From Cenarchaeum sp. SB0662_bin_33 (GTDB taxonomy: Archaea; Thermoproteota; Nitrososphaeria; Nitrososphaerales; Nitrosopumilaceae): a stretch of DNA of 11,309 nt. The translations under genes and the position numbers were made by a program. The DNA lies in assembly GCA_009840065.1 (NCBI GenBank), contig VXON01000020.1:1-11309 (forward strand). The letters run 5' to 3'. Of the stretch, positions 1 through 6,200 are shown piece after piece; position 1 is the stretch's first letter; each line of letters opens with the position of its first letter. A model generated the notes under the pieces. The model was not told the DNA's origin and did not search any database. It was given only the letters and a program-made list of their open reading frames with translations.

Positions 1-95
1 TTTTTACAGATGTATCCAACCGAGCGCCCAACTTCAAAAAGCAAAACACTTTCATGATTACAGTATTTTGTATCAACTATTGTGCCCCTGTATAA

Positions 96-188
96 TTATG
101 CCGGCAGCTTCGGCAGTTGTCTTGCCACCGATTCCATTGTGGCCATGCACAATTGTTCTATGCGCGACACATCAGTGAATCCTCCCAT
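96..188 (-). other. Possible 30-residue small ORF, unrecognised
   Basis: A short minus-strand frame opens with ATG and reads MGGFTDVSRIEQLCMATMES followed by a short basic tail. Its composition looks more protein-like than random, and it lies upstream of and divergent to the transporter gene. No TATA box sits at the expected distance, since the AT-rich patch at 200-207 is only about 16 nt from its ATG. I recognise no family. The rest of 1-228 shows nothing else I can support. A chance frame is quite possible. Confidence 0.2.
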
Positions 189-199
189 AACCTCTAGTC

Positions 200-207
200 T
201 ATATATT
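200..207 (+). promoter_or_regulatory. TATA box of the MFS transporter gene
   Basis: TATATATT is centred about 25 nt upstream of the ATG at 229. That is the archaeal TATA-to-start spacing, so transcription would begin at or next to the start codon and give a leaderless mRNA. The longer frame reaching back to a GTG at 82 would place this TATA box inside the coding region, which argues for the ATG at 229. Confidence 0.6.
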
Positions 208-228
208 CTAGAAGAATACATTCTGAAT

Positions 229-1395
229 ATGAGCCGTCTTGTCCTAGTGATTTTTATAATTATTGCTACACTAGGAGTATCTATCGGCATACAGGCCCAG
301 GCATTTCCGCTCCTAGCAAAGACCGAGGTGGGCGCCACGTATCAGGATCTAGGAAACCTGGGTATAGCAAAATTTCTACCATATGTGGTGATACCCATCT
401 TTATTGGAATACTCTTAGATAGAATCAACAACGTTTATGTGCTGATACTTGGGACGCTGTTACGCATAGTGCCACTCTTTATGATATCGATGGCCACCAG
501 CGTCTTTGAGATGATCATATGGCAGTTGGTTATTGGGTCCTCACACTCGTTTCTCTGGCCGGCTAGTGAGTCACTACTCTCATCCAACATCCGCCACAGA
601 AAGAGGTACATCGCCCACCTTATATTGATCTTTGTAGGTGGCATGATGGTAGGCCCCCTTCTGGGCGCCATGATACTGGAAGCCTCGGACAACAACCTAC
701 GCCTGCTGTTTCAGATATCCGGAGGTATAATGAGCGTAAGCCTTATACTGACTTTTTGGATGCGGCATGCCCGCCCCACAAAGAGACATACACACCTTGA
801 TTTGAAGTCATTTACAAAGATATTTCGTTTTCCCGTGGTGCTCTCCTTGCTGGTACTGAGTACGGCACTCTTTGGCATGTTGTTTACCACACACCCAGCA
901 TTTCTCAACGACAATGGCATAGGAATATCTGCAATACTGGTTTTATATGCAATCTATGGAGTCTCCCGCATGTTATCCATGTTGCTGGTGCCGCGCATAC
1001 ACGATCATGCGCCTGTAGCCCTTACCATGTCCGCAGTAATGATAACCGCTGCGATGGTCATATTCATAGTTGACATATCATACTCTTCGGTTATAATAGC
1101 CATGATTCTACTTGGAGTGGGATTATCCATAATATATCCAATGTCCCTAGAGGCAATTCTCTCGCGCACACACAGGCGCATCCACAACAAGATAATCGGC
1201 TCTTTTGCATCCCTAGTCGGAGTCGGATGGGTTTTGGGACCTCTCATTGGTGGGTATGCGGCCAATACGTTTGGTTCCATAGCTCCCTACTGGCTATTCC
1301 TCATTATTGGTGCTGGCGTATCATGTCTGTCATTACTGCTACATAGAAGACAGAATGTAAACGAGGTGCTGAGCGCACCAGGAGATGAGTCCTGA
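229..1395 (+). CDS. Major facilitator superfamily (MFS) transporter
   Basis: A 388-residue integral membrane protein with about 12 hydrophobic segments, the usual MFS size and topology. A motif-A-like loop, GILLDRINN, follows the second helix. Gly/Pro-rich helix motifs such as GPLLGA (first half) and VGWVLGPLIGGY (second half) are typical of drug or solute exporters. A basic loop (RHARPTKRHTH) around the middle separates the two six-helix halves. The substrate cannot be told from sequence; efflux of a small molecule is the family's commonest role. I chose ATG 229 because the frame becomes hydrophobic there and a TATA box lies 25 nt upstream. The extra 49 residues back to GTG 82 look unrelated to MFS proteins. 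The gene appears intact and stands alone, with mobile-element debris directly downstream. Confidence 0.85.
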   Translation: MSRLVLVIFIIIATLGVSIGIQAQAFPLLAKTEVGATYQDLGNLGIAKFLPYVVIPIFIGILLDRINNVYVLILGTLLRIVPLFMISMATSVFEMIIWQLVIGSSHSFLWPASESLLSSNIRHRKRYIAHLILIFVGGMMVGPLLGAMILEASDNNLRLLFQISGGIMSVSLILTFWMRHARPTKRHTHLDLKSFTKIFRFPVVLSLLVLSTALFGMLFTTHPAFLNDNGIGISAILVLYAIYGVSRMLSMLLVPRIHDHAPVALTMSAVMITAAMVIFIVDISYSSVIIAMILLGVGLSIIYPMSLEAILSRTHRRIHNKIIGSFASLVGVGWVLGPLIGGYAANTFGSIAPYWLFLIIGAGVSCLSLLLHRRQNVNEVLSAPGDES

Positions 1396-1474
1396 CTGTT
1401 GTTATTATAGCAAAACTGCATCTGGCCGGATGCGCATCCCACCTGACATATTCTGTACTGTCCGGATATCTCTT

Positions 1475-1484
1475 GGGGGGGGGG
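1475..1484 (+). repeat. Homopolymeric G10 tract
   Basis: Ten consecutive G residues lie between the transporter gene and the orphan IS end. On the minus strand the tract falls in a frame starting at ATG 1514 (MYKQMVCKW, then prolines), where a one-base length change would switch the downstream reading frame. I recognise no protein in any of the three possible continuations. The rest of 1396-1539 shows nothing I can identify. Confidence 0.6.
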
Positions 1485-1539
1485 TGGCCATTTGCACACC
1501 ATCTGCTTGTACATACTCACCCCCCTCTGATGCAGAGAT

Positions 1540-1554
1540 TTACGCACCAACCCC
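1540..1554 (-). repeat. Orphan terminal repeat of the IS5-like element
   Basis: TTACGCACCAACCCC is the exact reverse complement of the 15-bp end GGGGTTGGTGCGTAA. The match to the left end of copy 2 extends to 18 bp (through AAATC), so this is a left end pointing leftward. No transposase sequence follows on its inner side (before 1540), so only the tip of an element remains. It faces the left end of copy 1 (1936-1950), and together they bracket the 1555-1935 segment as inverted repeats. Confidence 0.7.
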
Positions 1555-1600
1555 AGATGACCCACAACTATTATTAACATATGTTGAGTGTTTACGGTGA

Positions 1601-1825
1601 TTGGTATCAACATGGAAGATAAGCACGGGGTTAAAGGACACTATAGGTAAGGAGCTCATCACCAAGGCACAAACGACAATCTTTGAGCTGGTAAAGAACG
1701 CGTATGACGCAAACGCGACACGGGTTGACATAGTATTCCAGAAGGGAATTATATACAAAAGTACACAGCCTCGGCTGCACACCCATACCTTTTCTGACAA
1801 CTTTTCTGTATTAAGTGGAGCATAG
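1601..1825 (+). pseudogene. Truncated GHKL/HSP90-type ATPase gene, N-terminal fragment
   Basis: Residues 6-46 read KISTGLKDTIGKELI, then FELVKNAYDANAT and VDIVF. This is the N-box region of histidine-kinase/HSP90-like ATPases, in which the Glu-to-Asn motif (E-L-V-K-N-A-Y-D-A) binds Mg-ATP. Such proteins normally run to several hundred residues. Here the family resemblance stops at about residue 48, where a repeat shared with 5989-6010 begins, and the frame ends after 74 codons. The start is probably TTG 1601, since an AT-rich TATA-like stretch (1568-1577) lies 26-30 nt upstream. The lid and the rest of the ATP-binding fold are missing, so the product should be inactive. Truncation by insertion of another mobile element is the simplest explanation. 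Confidence 0.7.
1746..1767 (+). repeat. 22-bp direct repeat, copy A
   Basis: Positions 1746-1767 are identical to 5989-6010, with weaker similarity for about six more bases. Copy A begins exactly where the ATPase homology ends. Copy B lies about 90 bp before a TnpB-like start codon. Both would fit the left end of an IS605/IS1341-type element, here left behind as a stub. Confidence 0.6.
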
Positions 1826-1888
1826 AAGGTGTTGGTTTGTAGTCCCCCTTGTACCACGGCCGTCTCAGGACGACATTCCCTGCCGCCC

Positions 1889-1928
1889 GTAAGAGGTCAA
1901 CCTCCCCTTAATTTCCTTCAAAGGTGTA
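1889..1928 (+). mobile_element. Solo IS66-type end, remnant
   Basis: The stretch begins GTAAGAGGTCAAC and over 40 nt matches the reverse complement of 6667-6704, with one 2-nt indel and one mismatch. GTAAG is the usual tip of IS66-family inverted repeats. Only the tip survives, because the IS5-like copy 1 begins 8 bp further on, at 1936. That suggests the IS5-like element inserted into, or recombined with, an older IS66-type element. Confidence 0.65.
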
Positions 1929-2053
1929 GTTGGACGGGGTTGATGCGTAAATCTGATATTGCCCACTGGCAGCTTGAACAACGTTGGTTTCTTAAGTGTC
2001 AGACTGAAGAATGTTATTTGTTTATGTATAGTGCCGTACTATACGATCCAAAT

Positions 2054-2060
2054 ATTTATA
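2054..2060 (+). promoter_or_regulatory. TATA box inside IS copy 1
   Basis: ATTTATA lies 26-32 nt before an ATG at 2086, which would give a leaderless start. That frame ends after 14 codons. The transposase frame beginning at ATG 2150 is offset by one base. The same arrangement is kept in copy 2 (TATA at about 10674-10680). Confidence 0.35.
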
Positions 2061-2149
2061 GCACGATCTTAATACTATCTCTATAATGATTAAACATAAG
2101 AGACGGAAAGGATACTGGCGATATTACTAGGGAGACCAAGGTACCCCAT

Positions 2150-3079
2150 ATGCAAAAGACACTGATATATGAGAATCCAGCCCCGCATACCGGCTCAAAA
2201 ACCCGTGGCAGACCCCCCATCCACTCCAAGGAAAAACTGACCTCTAGATGTTGGCCGACAACGAGACATACCGCCAAACTGAATCTGATATGAGTACACC
2301 TTGGAGTCACGAGCCCACCCTAGATTATGGCATGCTAGTCAGACACATGCAGACTATCCTACCCGACTGGCTAAATATAATACTGGCAGAGACTGCGCGT
2401 CGCTGTCTGGCCGAGGCCGGAGAGGCAACTGCGCCACTGAGAGTTGACAGCAGCGGGGTGGGGACAAAGAGGTTGAACGGCCCAGCAAGAAGGAGTAGGA
2501 TTTTGTCCAGACATGCCAAAAGATATACTTGCAGTACCGTATGGCAGCCATTTTGGGCCTACAGATAGTGCTGTCTGCGGTGGGAACCCCAGTCTATGTC
2601 AACGACACTGTTATGCTGCCTTATAATATCAGGCGTCACGAATCCCATCTGCAGGGCAGGCGGGTTAACACTGATCGTGTACATAATTCAGACCAAAACT
2701 GTTAGGTGGTATTAATGCACGGAATGATACCCAACTGTAAGCAGAAGTATACCATCAATCGCTCCAAACCCAGCAGAAGAAAGGCGGCCACGCTGTTCAA
2801 CCCAAATAAATATGCTCTAAGCGATATAATAGAAGGAATATTCGGAGCCGAAGAGACTTAGGGACACCAAATATACTGCAGGTTCGTCGGTGACGACAAC
2901 AGAAAGCGATTCGCCAAGGGGAGGGCCATATCTTGGAACATAACCGGTTCCGGTGGGCCAACCGCCTAGGCATATCGATACCCTCGTATGGAGCCCCGCC
3001 GGAGGCGGTGTACGCCATAGCACTACCCATCAGCGATGGGATAGCCTGCCAGTGGGACTTGTGCACAGGTCCCTGCTAA
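2150..3079 (+). pseudogene. DDE transposase of IS5-like element, multiply frameshifted
   Basis: Reading across frames from ATG 2150 gives a continuous transposase. The N-terminus is MQKTLIYENPAPHTG followed by TRGRPPIHSKEKLT. A frame change near 2245 leads to ADNETYRQTES and LVRHMQT. The first catalytic Asp follows in VDSSGVGTKR (about 2446-2475). Another shift near 2515 gives YRMAAILGLQIVLSAVGTPV and the second Asp in VNDTVMLP. A further lesion near 2705 precedes the Glu region IIEGIFGAEE (about 2828-2857), then an in-frame TAG at 2858-2860, then RFVGDDNRKRF. A last shift near 2940 reaches the C-terminus (RFRWANRLGISIPSYG), ending at TAA 3077-3079. Intact length would be about 310 residues. 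With at least four frame lesions plus a stop it cannot make an active enzyme. The transposase would normally cut and paste the element through its 15-bp ends. Confidence 0.85.
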
Positions 3080-3131
3080 AAACTTGGCAGGACTGGTCCT
3101 GACGAATAGTGGAGAATTACGCACCAACCCC

Positions 3132-3337
3132 GGAGGAACCACATGATATATAATGTGGATGCAATGTTTTTTGTAATCTGTAAATTGGAATGACGTGCTC
3201 ATGATGGATGCCAGTAGGGTGGTCACGAACCTCCCGGTATGGCAGGATGTGGCCATACATAATACTGATGGGTTATGAATATCCCGCATAACTACAATGT
3301 CCGATTTATATGGCATAATAAGGCAATAAATAATAGA
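3132..3337 (+). other. Spacer between IS copy 1 and the HMG-CoA reductase gene
   Basis: About 200 bp with no recognisable gene. It contains an AT-rich GATATATAATG motif (about 3146-3156) and a 25-codon frame from ATG 3201 (MMDASRVVTNLPVWQDVAIH...) that ends at 3278. That frame overlaps by 4 bp an ATG at 3275, which is in frame with the reductase. The frame looks protein-like and could be the tail of a gene destroyed by the IS, but I cannot name it. Confidence 0.3.
3304..3311 (+). promoter_or_regulatory. TATA box of the HMG-CoA reductase gene
   Basis: ATTTATAT is centred about 30 nt upstream of TTG 3338. It lies inside the alternative longer frame starting at ATG 3275, so it favours the TTG start with a leader of only a few bases. 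Confidence 0.5.
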
Positions 3338-4450
3338 TTGAAACGGACGGCGCTGCACGGATTTTACAGACGTTCAGTAGACGACCGGCTGGAGATTGTA
3401 ACCGATATGACCAAGCTGGGTGCTGAACATGAGCGGGCGCTGCGCATGGGCATGGATATGGATACGGCCGACTCTTTGGTGGAGAATGTAGTGGGTGTCT
3501 ATGCGCTGCCACTGGGCGTGGCGACCAATTTTCGTATAAACGGCAAGGATGTTCTTGTTCCAATGGTTACAGAAGAGCCGTCTGTGATAGCTGCCGCGTC
3601 GGCAGGCGCAAAGGCCACCAAAGACATCAAAGCGGCCGGACCGCTACCTTATGTCATAGGCCAGATTCAAGTATTGAATCCCACCAAAGGTGCCATGAAT
3701 ATGATAAAGGTTCGGGAACAAGACATACTTGATGCAGCCAACAATATACTCTCAAAGAGGATGTCGGCCATAAAAGTGACTTATGCTATACTTGCAGATG
3801 AGATGATAAAGATGGAGATTGTTGTGGATGTCGGCGAGGCGATGGGTGCCAACGCAGTCAACACAATGTGCGAGGGTGTGGCACCCCTCATACAGGAGAT
3901 TACCGGTGGCAGAGTTCTTTTGCGCATTCTCTCCAACGGGGCTCCGCACATAGGGTACGCGGAGGCGTACTTTGATGTAGAAAGAGCAGTGGCGGAGGAC
4001 ATAGTAAACGCGTACAACTTTGCACTGTTTGATAGCAGTCGTGCCATAACCCACAACAAGGGAGTCATGAATGGCGTAACGGCCGTGGGTCTAGCCACGG
4101 GACAGGACACTAGGGCCCTAGAGGCGGGTGCCCATGCATACGCAGCAGACAAGGGAATAGTGCAAGGGGGCGGCTCCGCATACGGACCCCTCTCTAGGTG
4201 GGATATACGCAAGGATATACTGTGGGGTAGATTATCCATGCCGCTACAAGTTGGAGTGATCGGCGGACTTACGACACGTCATCCGGCGGCGGCGGCCTGT
4301 CTAGAGTTGTTGGGGAATCCAAGCAAATATGATCTGGCTGCCATAATGGCGGCTGTCGGGCTGTGTCAGAACTTTTCGGCGCTGAGGGCCCTTGCCACAG
4401 ACGGCATACAGAAGGGACACATGAAACTGCACAGGCGACGGCTGGAATGA
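3338..4450 (+). CDS. hmgA: Hydroxymethylglutaryl-CoA reductase, class II-type, C-terminally truncated
   Basis: HMG-CoA reductase reduces HMG-CoA to mevalonate with NAD(P)H, the committed step to archaeal isoprenoid lipids. From TTG 3338 the protein has 370 residues. The conserved blocks appear in order: ENVVG (49-53), the catalytic Glu in VTEEPSV (77-83), VVDVGEAMGANAVNTM (162-177), the catalytic Lys in HNKGVMNG (K241), the Asp in GQDTRA (D257), and the His in GHM (H361). The blocks resemble the soluble class II (Pseudomonas mevalonii-type) enzymes more than class I. TTG is preferred because homologues start about ten residues before the equivalent of LHGFY and a TATA box lies 30 nt upstream; ATG 3275 would add 21 unconserved residues. 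Class II enzymes are about 428 residues. This one stops just after GHMKLH and lacks the last ~45 residues of the small C-terminal domain, probably through a frameshift. The catalytic residues remain, so activity is uncertain. Confidence 0.85.
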   Translation: MKRTALHGFYRRSVDDRLEIVTDMTKLGAEHERALRMGMDMDTADSLVENVVGVYALPLGVATNFRINGKDVLVPMVTEEPSVIAAASAGAKATKDIKAAGPLPYVIGQIQVLNPTKGAMNMIKVREQDILDAANNILSKRMSAIKVTYAILADEMIKMEIVVDVGEAMGANAVNTMCEGVAPLIQEITGGRVLLRILSNGAPHIGYAEAYFDVERAVAEDIVNAYNFALFDSSRAITHNKGVMNGVTAVGLATGQDTRALEAGAHAYAADKGIVQGGGSAYGPLSRWDIRKDILWGRLSMPLQVGVIGGLTTRHPAAAACLELLGNPSKYDLAAIMAAVGLCQNFSALRALATDGIQKGHMKLHRRRLE

Positions 4451-4518
4451 CTGCCAGTAGTGCCCAGTCTGCCCATAAACCAAAAGATAGCATATATTGT
4501 GGTATCTCTGGCCCATAA
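4435..4518 (+). pseudogene. Probable frameshifted tail of the HMG-CoA reductase gene
   Basis: Just past GHMKLH, another forward frame reads ATAGMTASSAQ and SAHKPKDSI before a stop at 4516-4518. ATAGMT resembles the AVVAGA segment that follows GHMALHARN in class II enzymes. This suggests that an indel near 4433-4440 separated the last helices from the main frame. The rest of 4451-4579, between the convergent genes, holds nothing else I can identify. Confidence 0.4.
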
Positions 4519-4579
4519 CCTCATTATATAACAGTGGTGCGTGGTAAGGCGATATGACGTATGGTGTTATAAGTAAAAT

Positions 4580-4714
4580 TCAACACTTGGCGCACAACCC
4601 GCCGCCTACCATATTAAGACAGGTTTCACGGTTACAGACGGACTTTCCACACTTGGCGCACCGCCTCATAAGTTCCACAAACGGATCATCACGTCCGCAT
4701 GACGCACATCTCAT
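4580..4714 (-). CDS. Small double zinc-ribbon protein
   Basis: A 44-residue protein starting MRCASCGRDDPF. Its cysteines lie at 3, 6, 19, 22, 27, 32, 41 and 44: two CxxC knuckles (CASC and CAKC), a C-x4-C pair, and a terminal CAKC. That is enough for two structural zinc sites. The start ATG (4712-4714) lies inside the last codons of the phosphoglycerate kinase gene in another frame, a 26-bp overlap, so the two are almost certainly co-transcribed and translationally linked. Small proteins of this kind are common in thaumarchaea, and a nucleic-acid or protein-binding role is usual, but the specific function is unknown. The Gly-rich NMVGGGLCAKC end suggests a compact two-ribbon fold. Nothing appears broken. 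Confidence 0.7.
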   Translation of the reverse strand: MRCASCGRDDPFVELMRRCAKCGKSVCNRETCLNMVGGGLCAKC

Positions 4715-5948
4715 CCTTCTGCCTCCAGTTTAACGCCTCCACCATGGGCAATACAGCACCCGTCATGTATAATACCAATGCGCCGCCAGCCGTACTCACG
4801 TGGTTTATCTTGTCCGTAAGTCCCATATTGGCAAGAGCCGTGGTAAGGTGTCCACCACTTATTATTGTTGTAGCGGCAGAGTCGGCAGCAGCCTGCAGTA
4901 TCGACCGTGTGCCGATCGCAAAGCATTCATGCTCAAAACGCCCGGCAGGGCCCGATATAAAGACCGTGCCTGCCGATGAGATCCATTTTGAATAAAACTC
5001 AACTGTATTCGGACCTATATCATGTATCTGCATGTTCTTTGGACCAGCATCATCTCCAATTGTAAAGCCACGCGCAAAGCGTACATCAACATCCATGCGC
5101 CTCCCATCACCCGTATTTACTGCTACATCTACAGGTGTGTGTAGTTTGCCCGGATACTTGTCCATAAGAATGTGCGCCCTCTTTACCAGGCCATGATTGG
5201 ATGTTATCTCCTTGCTGACCATTGATGCATCAAGCCTAGCCTGAGCGTACAAAAAGAGGCAGCCCACCTGTCCGGTCAGGAGTATGTGGTCTGCCCTGCC
5301 CCCATTGAGAAGTCTGTCCATGGCGTATAGTCTGTCATCAATCTTGGATCCGCCAAATACAACCACATGCGGTGCCTTGGCAATACTCATTATTCTTGAG
5401 AGGTTGGTGAGTTCCCGCCCCGTAATAACGCCTGCGTATGCATCCACGCCCGCATACGCAAATCCCGTTATGGAGGGATGTCGTCGATGTGCACACGGGA
5501 ATGCGTCTAGCACGCATGCATCGAGGTGTGGGGAGAGTCTGCGCACCACCATCGATGAGGCACCATCAGCATTGGATTTGTAGTCATAATTCTCTTCGGC
5601 GTAGAACCGCAGGTTATCAAGTAGTATTATGTCACCATTCTTCATGCTCCTGATTGCATCTATGGCCGCATCCCCCATTACGTCACGTACATACCTTACG
5701 GGACGTCCACAGTTGGCCGACAGTATATCCGCATGACCATCTAGCTCAACATACTCATCATTACCAACCCTGCCCTGATGCGTTATAACCACGGCACGTG
5801 ACTCTTTTAGGTATTGCAGGTTTTCTGCAGCCTCTATAATGCGTCGCTTGCCATGTATGCGACCATCCTTTATGGGACAGTTCATATCCACACGTAATAA
5901 TACGGTGCGACCCCGCAAATCCTCATGTGAGGTGGTGAGGTACTTCAT
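4689..5948 (-). CDS. pgk: Phosphoglycerate kinase
   Basis: Phosphoglycerate kinase interconverts 3-phosphoglycerate plus ATP and 1,3-bisphosphoglycerate plus ADP. In an autotrophic archaeon it would run mainly towards gluconeogenesis. The 419-residue cytosolic protein shows the N-domain substrate loop LLRVDMNCPIKDG (17-29), THQGR (about 56-60), LDNLRFYAEEN, the basic CAHRRHPSITGFA segment, and the C-domain nucleotide-binding motifs VVFGGSKIDDRL, LLTGQVG, FISGPAGRFE and STAGGALVLYMTG. Length is near the archaeal norm. ATG 5948 is chosen over the longer frame from 6011 because homologues begin close to the RVDMN motif and a TATA box lies about 24 nt upstream. Odd points are Cys in place of the usual Val in the DxNVP motif and GKRRI in place of the common DDxRI. 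Both are tolerable variants, and the gene looks functional. It is convergent with the HMG-CoA reductase gene. Confidence 0.93.
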   Translation of the reverse strand: MKYLTTSHEDLRGRTVLLRVDMNCPIKDGRIHGKRRIIEAAENLQYLKESRAVVITHQGRVGNDEYVELDGHADILSANCGRPVRYVRDVMGDAAIDAIRSMKNGDIILLDNLRFYAEENYDYKSNADGASSMVVRRLSPHLDACVLDAFPCAHRRHPSITGFAYAGVDAYAGVITGRELTNLSRIMSIAKAPHVVVFGGSKIDDRLYAMDRLLNGGRADHILLTGQVGCLFLYAQARLDASMVSKEITSNHGLVKRAHILMDKYPGKLHTPVDVAVNTGDGRRMDVDVRFARGFTIGDDAGPKNMQIHDIGPNTVEFYSKWISSAGTVFISGPAGRFEHECFAIGTRSILQAAADSAATTIISGGHLTTALANMGLTDKINHVSTAGGALVLYMTGAVLPMVEALNWRQKDEMCVMRT

Positions 5949-5968
5949 AGCTACATCATATGCTGCCG

Positions 5969-5976
5969 ATATATAA
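5969..5976 (-). promoter_or_regulatory. TATA box of pgk
   Basis: Read on the minus strand this is TTATATAT, centred about 24 nt before ATG 5948, so a leaderless transcript is expected. A second AT-rich patch overlaps the 22-bp repeat at 5989-6010, so a mobile-element end sits directly behind this promoter. Confidence 0.55.
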
Positions 5977-5988
5977 CGATATATTAGA

Positions 5989-6010
5989 GAATTATATACA
6001 AAAGTACACA
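5989..6010 (+). repeat. 22-bp direct repeat, copy B
   Basis: Identical to 1746-1767. It lies between the pgk promoter and a TnpB-like start codon at 6099, and probably marks the left end of the element that carried the TnpB-like gene. Apart from an AT-rich promoter-like patch near 6069-6077, I see nothing else in 6011-6098. Confidence 0.55.
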
Positions 6011-6098
6011 ACCCCGATTCTGAGAGTTAATGCCTGAACCGCGGAACGCGTCCATACAGCAACTCCTCCTTAAATGCTAGTATACCGTATTATACATC

Positions 6099-6200
6099 AT
6101 GATACGGATAGTCAAGGTGCCGCTACGGAGAGATGTGTCGTTCGCGGAGTGGATACACCGCACGAATCATGCGTCAAGATGTGTGTACAACCGCGCGGTA
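6099..6200 (+). pseudogene. TnpB-like (IS605/IS1341-type) gene, N-terminal fragment
   Basis: Thirty-four codons starting MIRIVKVPLRRDVSF and ending RCVYNRAV. The short N-terminal beta strand followed by a helix ending in C-x-Y-N-R/K-A is the hallmark start of TnpB proteins, the RNA-guided nucleases of IS605/IS1341 elements. The frame is interrupted after codon 34 by the GTAAGAGGTCAAC end at 6201 and then runs through IS66-type sequence to a stop at 6251-6253. I find no continuation of TnpB beyond 6704, so the rest of the gene is lost. The fragment is inactive. Identification rests on about 30 residues. Confidence 0.5.

Larger units (their letters stand above)
1936..3131 (+). mobile_element. 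IS5-like insertion sequence, copy 1 (degenerate)
   Basis: The 1196-bp element is bounded by GGGGTTGATGCGTAA (1936-1950) and TTACGCACCAACCCC (3117-3131), a 15-bp inverted repeat with one mismatch. The subterminal regions differ between the left and right ends. It carries one DDE transposase reading region with several frame lesions. The left 215 bp and the right ~165 bp are closely similar to copy 2 at 10576-11214. No convincing target-site duplication is visible: the left flank is TTGGAC and the right flank GGAGGA. Assignment to the IS4/IS5 group rests on transposase motifs and size; the exact subgroup is uncertain. Confidence 0.85.

Noticed and set aside
82..228. N-terminal extension of the MFS transporter from GTG 82
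   Set aside because: The 49 extra residues are hydrophilic and unlike MFS N-termini, and a well-placed TATA box lies inside them.
1385..1600. Plus-strand 71-codon frame overlapping the transporter stop as a coupled small gene
   Set aside because: It runs through the G10 tract and the orphan IS end and shows no recognisable domain or consistent composition.
3781..4239. 152-codon minus-strand frame within the HMG-CoA reductase gene
   Set aside because: It is a shadow of the strongly conserved reductase on the other strand and resembles no protein family.
5949..6011. N-terminal extension of phosphoglycerate kinase from the start at 6011
   Set aside because: The extension overlaps the TATA box and the 22-bp mobile-element repeat; PGK homology starts near ATG 5948.
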